From Hofstenia miamia (lineage: Eukaryota; Xenacoelomorpha; Acoela): a stretch of 64,000 nt of DNA. The stretch lies in the NCBI GenBank assembly GCA_004352715.1, contig SCFE01000039.1, positions 1 through 64,000 of the forward strand, given 5' to 3'. The translations under genes were made by a program, and so were the position numbers. A model generated the notes under the pieces. That model was not told where the DNA came from, did not search any database, and worked only from the letters and a program-made list of their open reading frames with translations. Below, piece by piece: positions 23,984 to 38,900 of this stretch. Every line of letters begins with the position of its first letter. The first letter of the stretch is position 1.

Positions 23984-26900
23984 GTTACACTCGCATTTTT
24001 ACACTTGTAAAATGTAATCTTTAGACCGTTCGCCATGGTTTTCCTCATTTGCCTTCTGCTCTAGCTTATGACCAAGTACAAAATCTCCTTGCAATAGGAA
24101 CTAAAAATGGATCTATAAGAATGTATGTATTTTGCAGTTTTTTTAATTTAATGTTTTTAAGATTTGGCAAGCCAGGTGTAGATTGTCATGTGTCTCATGA
24201 AATTGAAGTGCCAATATTTCGATTAATTTTTTTAGTTAACGAGGTAACGTTATTTATGTATTAATGATGTTCTATTACTCTTTAGGGAGGGTTAATTAGT
24301 ATTTGTGAGGACAACAGTGTGCATATTTGGAATATCAGGCAAAAGATTCCCGCTATCTCTCATACATTAAAATTTAATCGTGAAAGGTAATATTTAAAAA
24401 TGTTACATCTTTCAACGATATTTTAGAATCACTTACTCATATATACCACTGAGAAGCAAGTTTCTGTTTGTTGGTACAGAACGTGGTAATGTTCACGTAA
24501 TTAATGTAGAAACTTTTTCAGTTTCTGGATACCAGATTAATTGGAATAAAGCTATTGAACTGTATATTTTGATATCATGACGTAAGAATCTTGAATTTTG
24601 TTTAGTTCAAGAAAAGTGCATCCTGGACCAGTTGTATACTTGTGTGAAAATCCAGAGGATGAAAATAAATTGTTAATTTGTTTTGAAACTGGCTTAGTGG
24701 TTTTATGGGATTTAAAATTAAAAGATGCTGAAAATCGTTATAGATGCGAAGCAGTATGCATTTTTAAAAACGAATAATTCCAAATTTTTCTTTAGGCTAT
24801 TAAGTCAGTTGCGTGGTTTAGTGATGGAAAACAGTTCATGTGTGCATTAGGAGACGGTAGTTTAGTTACATGGGCTGTAAAGAATTCCTCAAAACCGGTG
24901 AATTCCATTGTTCCCCATGGTATTAATATCTATTTTTGCTTAACTTTATTGGTTATTTAGCGTTAACAAACAGCTTTTTTCAAGGTGTAGCAGATCCGTG
25001 CCGTCCAATCAATAAGTTAGAATTAAAATCTGTTAAATCTGGGTATGTTTCTCCGTTGTTTTAAAATATATTTTGAGTACTCTATGAATTTGAATGTGTG
25101 ATTTAACTGGTATAGCGAATGATGCTAGCGTGCTTGGTAAAATTAATTATTCTTTCATTAAAATGTAATCCAGTTTACGCCTTCAGTGCTGCTCTTAATG
25201 TCATTGTGAAAGTTATATAGATTTACAATAATTGCATGTATATCATTGGAATGATGTAGTTTTACAATAATTATATTAAGTCAATTCATAAAATTATATT
25301 GAATTCAAATCTTATCAAACCATATAAAATATATTTACTATATTTCAAATGTTTTAGAACATATGTATAGTAAAGACAATATGTTTATACTCTATTCAAT
25401 AGATGCTTTAGACATTACTTTGCATATTTCGTGAAGTGTGAAAAAACGGAATGATTGAAATGAAGCCACAGCAAAATCAAACGCAAATCTAAATCTCTGT
25501 TTATATCTTTCTACTAGTACTCGACGTTTAAGTATTAATAGCTTTCGAGTCGGGTCGAGTAAATTCGAGTTGTGTTGACTTGGTATTGAATTATATATTG
25601 TCTGTTTGTCTAATTGAAAAATGTGTATACTTTTACTATTGAAAATACTTTTTTACTAAAAATACTTTCTGGACAATGGAATTGAGGTATGTTTAGCAAA
25701 TGATCATAACTAACACCAAATTGCTAAAATTGATTCATACTACGTTGGTAGGCTCTCCCAAAAAAGAGTCAGATTAAGATTCGATGTTATTTAAAATTTT
25801 ACTTTGTAGTCATTTTTAAAATTTATGCTAAAACTCGTTTGCACAGATAATGCTTTCTAGTTGGTTTTCTCTCTAAATGGTGATATTGATGCACGAATAT
25901 TTTTGGAAATTACTACATAATATGGTTGTAATCGCATTCCTAGTGAAATATGGTCAATTTGTCTTCAATCATCATATTTAGGATCCACTTTATCATTTTG
26001 TTAGCTAATAAATATCATTGATAGGAAACTTCTAGTACTATAGTATTTATACCCATTAAAAGACATGAGGTATTATATATGACAATAGAGATAAGTTAAT
26101 TTTCTTGAAAGCCCATATAAATTATGTATATTTAACAAAAAAAATTATGAATTAAGATTATGGCCATAAAGTTTTTAGTTACCATACCATTATGGTAACC
26201 ATAATGTGGTACGTAATTGTATGGCACCAAAAAATAATCGCATCTCTGAAGGACTGTAACTACTAATTATTTGCAATTTTCAAATGCAACTGCAATGCGC
26301 TTAGACAATATCCGAAATTTGAAATCCGCCTCGCAGTGTCCTACTTTCCACAATACATCTATTGACGTAATATTCTAAAATATAGTTTGTATGGAAATAT
26401 ACATACAATAATTTTACATAATAGCGGAATGATTAGTGCGTATAATATTTTAATTTTACATATACGTTATTAGAACAATTGAATTCACTTCTAAGCAGAA
26501 TAGAATAATTCGGATACAAAAGAAACGGCTTAACCTATTGGTTCTGTAAGTATGGATGTGAATTCTATGAGTAGTTGCTTTTCCTTTGCTGATTTACAAA
26601 TAGTGAATATTTGGTTCATTCATATTGATACAATATCAAATTTTGCATCATTAAGCTCAAATATCATTTTAAATACCTATGCACAAAAAATTCCAAATTT
26701 GCAAAACCTAGTTTGTCAATTTGAATCGGGCAATAAATGTACCTACAAAATATTACAATTGAACGCTGTATACAAACGGATGAATTTTTCATTGCGTTTA
26801 GCGCGCAATAACTTATATATTGAATGCTTATATTATATACTATTTACGCAATATTTGGTCTTAATTTAGTTGAAAATATTGCCAATGATTGAAATATACT

Positions 26901-29900
26901 ATCAATCTCCTCGTATTTATTTATTTTACAAAATTATGTTATTTACCAATCATCTTTGACGACATTCCAAATTGAAAAACAAATTAAATCTTTGTCCAAA
27001 ATTTTTAGCTTTACAGTTTCCATTTGAAGATTTTCTAACCGTAATAGATGAAATATGTAATGCCGCAATCATTCTTAATTTTCAAATTTGGATTTCGTTA
27101 TTTGATTACGTCTTTGATATTTAATCCAATAAAGTATTTTGTAAATTAGCCTATCTAAATATACTACTAGTTATCTCTTATTGTGAGTATTTCTCTATGC
27201 GGATTCTTTTAAAACAGTATTCATTCATATTTTAGTACAGTGTTAATTTTAAAAACTGCTGTAATTTAACTAATTTTATTAGGGCGTTCTGGCGATCCTC
27301 TTATAAAGCTAAGAAAATTTTAATTTAAACAATGTGTTAGCAAATATGTATGCATTGATAATAATGATAATTTTCATAGTCCTAGCGGTATATATGTAAC
27401 GCATATAGCCAGTACCTAGTTATAGAAGTGACACAATTTTCATTAATTACTACTACTATTTGTAAACTTATTAACTCCCTACTCAAATATTCACGTTGCA
27501 TTTTTATTTTAGTCTCTTCTAGGGTTGGTGTTTTAACCAGTTTTAAATATCGATAAATATCGTAGCCAAATTTCTACTGAAAAAGTAGGAACACCTTCGT
27601 TTTGTTTTCTTAATTGAAACGAACTTTCTGAATTGTATGAACAGCCATAGCAATTGCGAAATTATCCATGTGATCACCACAAAAACAAAAACACCTCTAG
27701 TTCTCAATGTGTTTTTACTGACTATTTCAGGTCAAAATTTACCACCCACTATTTCTATTCAAGTTCCCCGTATTCCAAACCCTAGTGATGTGGCATGTTT
27801 TCCGAAGAATGTTAACGGAATTTTAAGTGCTTATAGTGATAGCACACCAAACATTTCGAATTTTATTGATTTTGAAGCAGATAATACTAACACAATTGAA
27901 AATCTAATATTTTATTAGTCATGTGATTTTATAAGTGTAATAAAAGCCCGCATATATTAGAATTTGCTTCAGCGAACACATATTTTACCCCTTGTACCCA
28001 GAACCCGCATATTTTGCGAATGAGTATTAAACTCTGTCCCAGTTAATAAATAAACCGGTTTTTTAGGAAAATGAGGTAGTATGATATAAACACGAGTATA
28101 ATTTCAAGTTTTGATTTTCATTTTTTTTATAATATACACAAGATCTTAAACTATCTCATTCGAGCCAAAACTATGGTATTTACGCTATAATAAAACCCCA
28201 ATTATTGATATAAAACTACTTATTAATTGGGACAGAGTTTAAATCTGGTAATTATTAATATATTTTTGAAATGCTTGTGGTTGGTCAGTTTATTGAGTTA
28301 TCAATTTTTTCCACATTCACTCTGTTGTGACACATCTGAGAAATATTTATTCATTAAAATTTAAAATAATTTTTATATACTTAAAAAGCTAGTCAAAATA
28401 CAAAATTTCAAATTCTACCATTTTGCTAAAACAGCGAAGTATTACAGTTGTCATAAGCAGGGTGTATTTTTTTAAACTCCAAACATAGAGAAAACCGCTG
28501 TTATATATGATGAAATTACATTTAATGGCTTTTAGAGTTACCCAACAGATACAAAGTTTAGAATCATTTGTTGCTGTTAAAATATCCACAAAGAATGTAA
28601 CTACATTCGCCTTTTTTAATACCTGTTCGGCGTTGAGTAGCTCTTAAACATGAAACTATCTTTCCACGTCAGCAGAGGTTTCCTGGCATTCTAGATTTTC
28701 ATGTTAATTGGTTGAAGTGCCACTTGGTAAAGGCGTAGTTCCATGGCACTTACGGCAAAAAGACCACCCCCATAAAATTAATCGCGCGTTTAGGGGGGCA
28801 ACCCCCCCCCCTCTGGGGCCAGCTGCTAACACTTAATAAAAATGTTCTCTTTTCCTCAAATTTAATATTGTTATCTTTAATTCAAGAAGTTATCACTCGA
28901 TTTGCTGCTAAACAGACGATTGCATTTTGTTTAAGCTTACTTTTGTTCAAAAAGACTGTTTTTTACAATTTTTTTCTGTAAAAATAGGTGTCAGCCCCCC
29001 TCCCCCCGTTTGAAAAGTCCAAAACGCGCTACTGAATAAAATAACATTTCATTTAAATATTGTCGATTCGGTTCCAGAAAACCTTGGTTTTTTGTTACGT
29101 ACTCATGTCAATGCCTGCAACCAGACCTCACGTATGTGGAGAATTTCATAAATCATAATATTCTAAGAAAGAATTTTTTAGCTACTCGCAATCGTTCAAA
29201 ATTTTCTATGGCCGGGGCTGATCTTACTTCATCAAAATAAATACATCAAAACCGCCTTTGATAAATGAGAGGATGAAAAAAATTAATGATGACGCGGTAG
29301 AGAATGAAACGCTGACATAATATGCGGGAATTGTATGAACAAATGTAGGCAAAATAATTAGAAAATTTAGAAGTCCTTGGAAAATTGTCATGGGCGTTAA
29401 AATTTTCAATTAGTAAACTTAAAAAAGGGGTTCATCAACTACCGTTGTTTAGTTGGGTTTCACCTGTATTTTTGCCCATTAACTCTTTCACTGCGAAATT
29501 CGACTTTAGTCACACGGCCAACATTATGTCTGACTGCGAAATTCGACTTCAGTCCACATCTCTCCTGTTTTTTCTAATAAAATGCCCAAAATCTGTTGTA
29601 ATTCCATGTAATTCAGTATAATAAAGTGTTTTTTTTAATAAAAAATTGATTTTCATTTATTTGTGTCAAAATGACATTTTTTGAGAATTTCTGAAAATTC
29701 ATGAAACGCAGTGAAAGGGTTAATGTTCAATCACTGATGTTTAGTTATTTGTATTTACTCAGAAACCTGTTATCATAGATTAATCTATAACAGAATTTCA
29801 ATCATATGATTCTTCGAGGATAACACTTCAGAATTTGATAAAGCTCACTTGCAGTAACCTTACGGCCCTCTTAGTGAATTTAGGAAAACAGGTTTCGATA

Positions 29901-32900
29901 ACTGGAAAATGACAATCAAGCAAATACATTTGCTTATTTCTAACTAAAGTACAACGAAAATCACCAGACTTGTCAACGAGCTGAGCTTCTAACGAGCCGA
30001 GCCGAGCTTGAACAGAGTATTGGATATACAACGAGCCCAAAACGAGCCGTTTCTAAGCAAACAAATTTATAGTGCTGCTTGTTAATTTGATTATGCAGAT
30101 TTTTCTTATTTTTTCATTCAATATTCCTTACTTTTAATCTTATTTTAAAAATGTTTATAAATAATAGGAAGAGCAATGGAAAAAATTCTGAGAGCACAAT
30201 ATTTTAAAAAAATTTCGATCTGAAATGAGCCTCATTGAAAGATTTTATGTGGCGAGCCGAGCCGAACTTACTCAAAATTTAAACGAGCCGAGCTTAGAAA
30301 TTACGGCTCGTTGACAAGTCTGAAAATCACTAACACACATGAGCGAGTATCATTTGTGTTATAAATTTATATTTTATTTTGTAGTCATTAATTTTGTTCA
30401 TCTTAACAAATTGCTGCGGACGCTTATTTAATTTAAAAGCTAATTTTACTCTAATTGCATTGTATCTGTCAATTTTCATCAAAATTACAACTTACATATC
30501 CGTGATATATAATTAGGGGATGCATTTTAAAGTAAATTTGGAAACATGTTATTTATAGAAATAATGGTTTTTGTATCTTCGATGGTATAAAAACCTGAAA
30601 TACTCCATACCTGTGATGTTGATGTACTAGGTTTAGCAATGCTTATTTAAAAAATTAGATAGGGCGTGCATTTTTTTGATATTTCGTCACTTGCATATAC
30701 CTTGTAGAAGGATTCTACTATTTCGGATGTTTCCTTTATTTTCTTTTTAAAATATTGTCCGTATTTCACTAGTTTTATATAGCCCTAATACAGATTTGTG
30801 CTTCTGAATAATTAACAAGGGGCCTCTATATTTGAGTACTGCCTTTTTATGTTATATTTGGACCAAAGAAAATCCAACAACCGAAAACTAATATAACCTT
30901 TACAAGGGGCGACTACACCCCTGCCCTATACATTTCTTATATAAGAAATTGAAATGCATTATCTTAGTTCAACTGTTGATTCTGGTATAATTTTATTAAT
31001 CCTATCTTCTTAACATGGAAAGTATGTGTAGAAATTGGTCCTCAGCCTAAGATTCTCAAAAAATTGCAACTTTACACTCAAGCTAATTCTTTAAGCGTTT
31101 CTCATTTTTGGAAACACGTAAAGTTGTGTAAATACCTGTAAGTTTGCGTGATTTTGGATTTGTGTGAATTTATAAATAGGTTGCAATCTGATTCAATGAT
31201 AAAGAAGTTTTTAGTCACTTAAGGACTTGAATATTCGTATTTTTAATTTACTTTGCTTCTTGTCATGTAGATCGCTTCACCCCAGATATTCAACTATCTT
31301 TTTCAAATCAAAATACTAAAAACAAGAAATGTTTCTGGATGTGGTCGTAGATGGTTCACGTCATGCAAAAAAATGCATTGTCCCACTTGTTTATAATTGA
31401 AGAGCCTAGTGGAAGAAGTATTAAGCCACATTTTCAAAAAATGGAGACATTTCTTGTTCCGTGTTAGTGCGATCATCGAGCATACTGATTTGAAGTATTT
31501 CAATGCATTATTGAATTATATCCAACGTATTCTTCAACGCTTCATTTTGAAAAATTTACCAGATTTCTGAATCAATTTACACTCTTTGAAGCCATGTTTC
31601 TCTATTTCCTGAAAATGTGACTTAAACACTTCTTCTCCTAGAGCACTCAATTGTTCGGTTTAAATTTTGAAACAAAATTTGTTTTGTTTGTATTTGCAGA
31701 TTAAATCTAGCATTTCATAAAAAACGAAATAAAACAAATATAATGTTTTTGGCATAAAATTCGTTTATAACGTTTATTCTTAAAAAACAAAGTTCTACAT
31801 GAACGTGCGTCCATGTTGTCTCATGAATGATAACAGTAGTCTAAGGCAATAATTGACGTTGTTTGTTTCTGGGATTTGATTGCTGTTATTGTCAGTATAT
31901 CGGTGCGAGTTATGTCAATTGAGATCTTTATATTATCCAGCGTACTTGCAGATGCAGTGCTCCCATAAAGTTGAATTTTTACTTGTGGGACTATATATTC
32001 TTTGATGTAATCAAAGTACTACAGTTGGGAAAATGTTTTAAAGTGTTGCTTTCCTTTAAACATTTTGTAAATACTTCATAAATTCTATTGAATTTTCTAA
32101 TTAGATTTTATTTTCGTTGCGCAATTTGAATAGTGATTTTATAAACATATCCATACATCCATCCATTAATTCATTCAATTAGTTGAACTTGACGTTTTAA
32201 ATGCTTTATTAACCGCCTCTTTCGTTTCGAAATAATTATAGTGCTTGCATTAGCAAGTGTATATATTTTTTTTCATTATTTACAATTATATGTACCTCTT
32301 AAGAACACGCAAACTTGCGCTTTGAACTTTTCCCACTCATTCGTGCTTTCTACACCACATTAAGTTTTACATAACATTTTTGCTAAAACTACACTTATCA
32401 AAGATATGAACCAGGGCAAAGTAAATAAAATTATACTTGCACTTTGTGGAAACATTCTTAGCAAAATCATGGCACTAATGAGATTTACGTCACATTTGTT
32501 CTAAATGGAACTTTACAATGTTTTAATCATTTCAACTTTATTGTAACCCAAATTTGAAGTTACATTGGTTCTGCTTTTGTGCACAATCTTTTGTGATTGT
32601 TAGGCCCACAACAAAAGTTTAAGAGTGTCATTTCCCACAGAGGAAAAATTTAACCGCGCATTGTTATTTACATAACTGATTAAAATTACACAAGGTGTTT
32701 TCAAAACTAGGACTTTTTCCTTCACACTGCTTCATTATATTGGTTGAGGTGTATTTTACTAGTCGGTTAATTTAGAAAAATCACAAGAAATATAATCCAT
32801 CCAAACAGTTGTGAGTGCGCAATTAATTTTGTTGTGAACTTTATAATTACCCAAACGTTTTGCACAAAGTTAGAAGTGTGTGCGCTACTCAAATAATTTT

Positions 32901-35900
32901 TTGCTACAAATGCTCGTGAATTTTAAAATGAACTACAAGTGATTGATTTTTTAGTTGTGTGAACATGAAATGATGAGTATGTATAAAATGTATTGATACC
33001 AAAATGCTATCTATGGAAAAAATGTCCCAGCCCGCGCTTTGTACGCTTCTCAAAATTCCAAAGTATAAAAGTGTGAGTTTATGTATATACATTTTTACCT
33101 TTATAGAATTGAGTAAAGATATAATTGCCAATTAACAATTTTTTGATGTTTTTGCAACTGAAAATCTCAACTTTTTTCATCAAACTCTCTTTAGAGTAAT
33201 TAGTGAAATCTAAATGGAGTTGCTATTAATTTGGAAGCTATTAACGGTTATATACAACAGAAGTGATTATTTGTAGGAACTTTGGAAAGTCGTACTCCCT
33301 AATTCCTTGTCACTGTCTAACCAATAATTAGTGTTCACTTTATATATTGTTTGTGAATCAAACCTTTCTCATTGTAACTTGATAAATTTATATCGTGAAA
33401 TGAATTCCTCTCAGTGCTAACTTGCGCTCTCGCGATAATATTTTTTGAAATATTAGTGGGATGGGCTAAAATAGCATACTTACTTACGTATTTAATGAAA
33501 CGTATTAATACTGGGATTGAATTACGAATTAATGCATTTTTATATTTAGAACAATTTGTTATCAGAACAATTTTTTTCATACAATTTCAAGTTCTTTCAT
33601 GTATTAGCTGGTAACTTATATCAAATTTCTTTTTATATGAATTGATTGACAAAAACCCATATGATTTTATGTATATTTATAATGTTATTAGCATTAATTT
33701 TCATCGTATGCAGGTAATTTTTAAAATGTGAGTAATTTTCTTCTTTGTTCATTTTTACTTTTATATTGTTCAAGTACCCTAAATGTTTTACAAATAGCTC
33801 TCTGTTTCTGTTTTGATTGGATTTATTTCAAATTCAATGGATTTCGTTAATATAAATCCAGACCTAGCTTTACTATTGTTTCTATATTCATCACATTTTA
33901 TGCGTTACAAAATTAGTTCTTTAAGATGCTATATATTTTCATCTGTATTGGTTTTTATAGGTATAGAGTAGTCATAAACTCAATTGTCCTAATAATATTT
34001 CGTTGTATAGGATTTTAAATTCTATATATTGTTCCAGCTATATTTCGACTAAATCATCACTAATGAAATTCATTATTAATAATTCACTTCAAACGTTTAG
34101 TAAGTTTTGACAAATTATACATATATATATATATTATATATATATAGTCGCTAACGGCAAATTGATTTAAGTATTTGGGTGTTTAAGAACTTTGATTAAT
34201 GGTCGTTTGAACATTGTTCATGTCCATCGTACATTATGTCAGGAGGTATTTGTGGAGTTTTCTTATTGAGATTTGGTGGCTTTTCCTAACGTTTATTATG
34301 GTAATAATGCCTGAATATAAATATCCAAACATCTGCTCATTTTCTGCATGGTATTTTTTTCAATCGAGTGTATAGTCTTATTTTGCGAAAACTTATTATT
34401 TTAGTGTGGAAAAAGTACGCAAAATTAACAAGAAAATTATATTTGTAAATTTAGGAAAGATTTCTAATGAATTTCATCTTTTCCAACCGTTTAAGCCAAT
34501 ATTTAATTTATCTAAGAAATCCGCAAATTTTGGATTTTGAAGACTTTTTCAAAACTTTGAATATTATAAATTGATAGTGTTGATATGAGGAATGTTTGTG
34601 CATATTTCTGTAATAACATCATTATCCAATACAAAGTTGGATTAGAAGGGGAGGGGGAAGGGGTGGTACGAGGACATGCTCCCTCCAGACCTGTGGATTT
34701 TTATAATAAGAATTATGTTCGATCTTTCTTTATGGTCGTGTTTTCAAGCAATTTTATACATGTCACTTTATAGAACTAAAATATTTATTTTCAATATTTA
34801 AATGATAAATTTCACCTTAAACATCCTTGCGTCTATTTAGAAGAATAAACTATTTCACAAACATTTTCGAATAATTTTCTCCACGACTATTATGAAATTT
34901 GGAAATTCTTGAACTGGGTAAATGTGCACTCATGTCATGGTGGAAGGGGAAAATATTAACTATTTTTCAATTCCCATAATTGTGTTTAGATACTAATACT
35001 AACCGTTGATTTTTGTAAACAGGCCACCCAAGGCCTGTTTTAAAGAGAAAATCGAAAATATCGATGCGAGCAGCTACTGTAATCAGTAAACCTAATATAT
35101 TTTTCTACTGACTTAAAATGCGACGATAAGCTCTGAAAAATCATTTTTTGCAAATTCCAAGATTAAGATTCCAATGTGTGACACACAAATATTTTCTTTG
35201 TGGGTACCGACTCTGTCGGAAATTTCAAAAAACAGATCGGCCAGTTGTAGTGGTAGGTTTAAGACGTTAAACCACTTTCATTTTTTAAGTATATAATATT
35301 AATATATCTAGTTATTGTTTGCTTGTTTGCTATATAAAATAAGTTTGAGAAATTTTTACTAGGGCAGGATATTTTTAAACGCATACCAACCATTTGTATT
35401 AATTTACATACATAAATTCATCCATTTGATATATCAGAAGGTTTTTTGCCCATTTTTATTTTGCCTTGGCCTTATTTAATATATTACAATTTTAGAAAAT
35501 ATGTACATATGCACAACTGAACGATTCGATTCTAAAATATAAACCATTTTTAGTTGCATATTTTTAAACTCATTTCCGATCGTGGATGTAAATGTACAGG
35601 TCATTTCAGTCATTATCTGTATAAATGGATTATAAATATTGCTATAGCAGAGATTTATAATATTGCGATAAATTAATAAAAATAGAAACTATGCACTGCA
35701 TTTATATATATGTACGCATGATTATTTTGTAGTTTCAGAATTCTTTTTTTTGTTTTTCTGAACTAGAATTGTATTGCTAACTTATATAGATTTCCAAGTC
35801 CCGATCTATTTTTAACTCTGAGATTGAGATCTTTTATGTACCACAATTTTGTTCCCGTATTGATCTGTCTACTGGTTTATACACGATTTTATCGTAGATC

Positions 35901-38900
35901 AAGAAAATGCTAAACAATACCGGCCATTTTGGGTCTGCTTGACCAGTTTTCAACTCCGGTGGACATTAGTCAATAATTGTTAGGTTAATGACGATTTCGT
36001 TTCGAATGTTCATCAATTTTTACCATATTTCGACACTAAATTTGGAACATAGTTTCACATGTAAGTAATAGGCAATCAATTCTAGAGGCATTTTCGATTC
36101 AAAGCCTAATTGCTTTAAATATTGACATTATTGACTTATGACATCTTTATCCATCACTCACTGTGTGTATATACCATATATTGTTTACATTTTTAATAAA
36201 TGTTGATTTAATGTGCAGTGTGTTTTAACGAACAATGTCTGTTCTTTCTTTCAATTCGCATGCAAAGGTTATTGTTTCATCTTTGTTTGTCATTCGTTGA
36301 ATTTAATTAGAAAATTGACAGCAATAATTTCTCATTCATTTTCAAATTTATTAGGGAAAGCATTCTAAAACTACTTGAGAATTTCTTCTAATTGCCTAAT
36401 CGATTGCAGATGCTAACAGAATTACTATATACATTTTTAATTAGAAGTGCTATAAATTTCAGAAAACGGATCTTATTAGATGTTAATGTTCGATGTTACA
36501 TTGCTTTAGCAATACAGATTTACAGGGTCAGCATAGTTATACCAACAAGTTTCTCAATAAAAAAGCAGTGAAATTGGCATAACCTACGTAAAAATAATAT
36601 GCACTATGCCATATTGCCCCCCCACTTTATGTTTAAAGCTTTTCAAGATTCACGCAATTCTTCTTGAGGAATGAGTTCCTATTCTTATCCTAAAATAGAG
36701 TTCAATCTATTCAACATTTTCATTCTTTAAGATGGTCCACACGGAGAAATTTTTGGGTTAAAAATCAGAAGTCCTAAAAAGTTATTCCTCTTTGCAACTT
36801 AATGTTTGAATGCTACCCAAATCCATTTTTGTATAATGTGACTCCAAATTCTATAATTTTAGTGGTCGAGGCATTGTTGAATTTTTTCTTTGATGATCAG
36901 ATATATGTAGTAATACGATGGTTTTTCTAACTACAGTCATTGTAAGTTTAGATTTAGTCACTTTTATCTACTGTAATGTAAAATGCACACATTCGTTATT
37001 AAATTTAATAACAAACCTAAATTGGGTGCTTAGAGCCTCGTTACTATAGGTATGGTGTTCTTAGTAGATAGTCTTTTATCTATGTTGGTCTCAGAAAATC
37101 CCGCAGACCACAAATATGCTGTTAAAACTATTATGGGCCACTCAAACGAATTCATTGGTATTTGTGAGTTCAAAATATATTTTGGGAAATACCCTATTAC
37201 AGAGCCGCCTAGAACGTTATCTTTTATTGAGGAGTACCTCCCGATTGCATGCCTGGTATCTCCTACATTTCCTGATTACTGTTGCTTTATACAGATGGTT
37301 TAATCTGCTGCTAAGAAAACTTCCAAAGCAGGCTTAAAGACAGAACTTATGGGTACACTTAACAACTTAGGCTGAATTCTCGTTAGGATCTCCAAAATAT
37401 TAGAAGTTTTAATTTACTTTTGATAACTGTTGATTTTGATAATTAAATTAAATTTGAAAATCTTGTTTTTTTTCAGCAAAACAATTATTGGAAGCAATGG
37501 CGCGATATCTTAAGCGAGACATTTGAGTCGAAATGCTTTTTTCTAGTTTCTATATATGTTTACATTAATTGAAAATGGGCAACATCTAATTTTTGATTTT
37601 TTTTAAAAAGAGCCAATTAGAATGAGAGGTGGCTTCATATTCAAAAGCACGTATCACCTAGAGAAGTCTGGTGTGCGCGCTCGCTAAAATCATTTGGACT
37701 GCTTTGTAATAAGATAGTGTAACGAGAGTTATGTTAAAAGATTCCAATCATATATATTCAGGGTTGAATTCAACCAAGTTTTAATCCACTTTTGTAAAGT
37801 GGTTCTAAATAGCGGCACGTCACTTTTGAAGCTAAAACGCCTAGCTGTGGGGAAATGAAAACACTTCTTTATTAATATTATTCTGTCATACGATCAAAAC
37901 GGAATTATTAAAATGTAATGCGAGGAAACCGCCTACAAGCTAATCAACTTGACATTTTCTCGTATTTATCTTTACATTAAGTAAAAATGTGTTTGTATTT
38001 GATGTGGAATTCAACTTAAATAAGGCTTTTTGCATTATTATCTCAGCAGTGTAGTCTGAAATGTGTTTATTCTCTGGCATCGCATTAGAACTTCGTTTTA
38101 AAATAGTTTTTGATAATGAGTAATTTTTTAAGGTTTATTGCTGGAAAACGTGAATTTCCGAAAAGACAAGAAAAATCAGTCTGCAAAACCTCTGTCAAAT
38201 ATGAACATAGTTAGGGTCTGAATACAACGGGGAGGCATTCCCGGCCAGTTTGAAAATTTAATGGAATCTAAATTAGACCAATGCTTGTCTCTATTTTTTA
38301 TAAAGATCCATTACTTTTTGAGAAATCCTACTGACAAAAGGGGCGAATTCAATGCAAAAAAATATCAATTTAATGTGAAAATTTGCCATTTTAGCCACTG
38401 TTTTCACATTAATTGTTAATGTACAAATTTAAAGTATATTGAGTGCTTAATCGATTTTTGTTAAAAAAATATTTCTTGTGAAATTGTCTGTTTATCTTAA
38501 AGTGGATATAATAAATTTTCACAGTACTGTATATATATATATATATATATAAATATATATATATATATTGTTTTAATAAATAGTAATGTTTGATTTAAAT
38601 GTTTTTGAAATTGTTAGAACTTTTTTCAATATGTGCTAAGTTTAGAAATTGCATTTTACTAACGGTTGCTTGTATTTTAGGGATCCCTTTATCATTTTCT
38701 CCGGTGGACTTCCATTTAGTGATTCTAATCGGCATCGGCCGAGTATAACCGTTATGCGCGGGAAAAGTGTAACTGTTCTAGAGATGGAACATCACATCGT
38801 TGACTTTATTTGTCTCACTCAGAGTCCCTTCCCCAATGGTAAAGTGTTACTTCATGCTACACTTCTCTGCTTTGTTTACTTACTATCTACTAATTTTTCT

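Larger units (their letters stand above)
25043..38680 (+). other. Tomosyn intron 8 (13.6 kb)
   Basis: GTATGT...TTTTAG intron between exon 8 and exon 9. It holds a short TCGAGT-word fragment (about 25520-25572), the TTAA and hAT-type elements listed separately, TA microsatellites and one unexplained protein-like block (27731-27918). Stretches 25600-27600, 30400-34100, 34150-35000 and 35050-38500 are AT-rich with nothing else I can support. Confidence 0.85.

Noticed and set aside
23846-25042. Assignment to lethal giant larvae (Lgl) instead of tomosyn
   Set aside because: FGKPGVDC, VGTERGNVHVINVE and the later ENPYP/HESPVTC/DLIPALY blocks match tomosyn better than Lgl as I remember them.
34628-34690. 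G-rich stretch followed by GGTACGAGGACATGCTCC as another G/C-tract repeat copy
   Set aside because: Lacks the terminal GCGCGTTT and all internal blocks of the family; similarity is limited to a G-run.
37052-37303. 83-codon frame MVFLVDSLLSMLV... inside intron 8
   Set aside because: Overlapping frames of similar length exist on the same stretch and no motif, splice context or continuation supports it.
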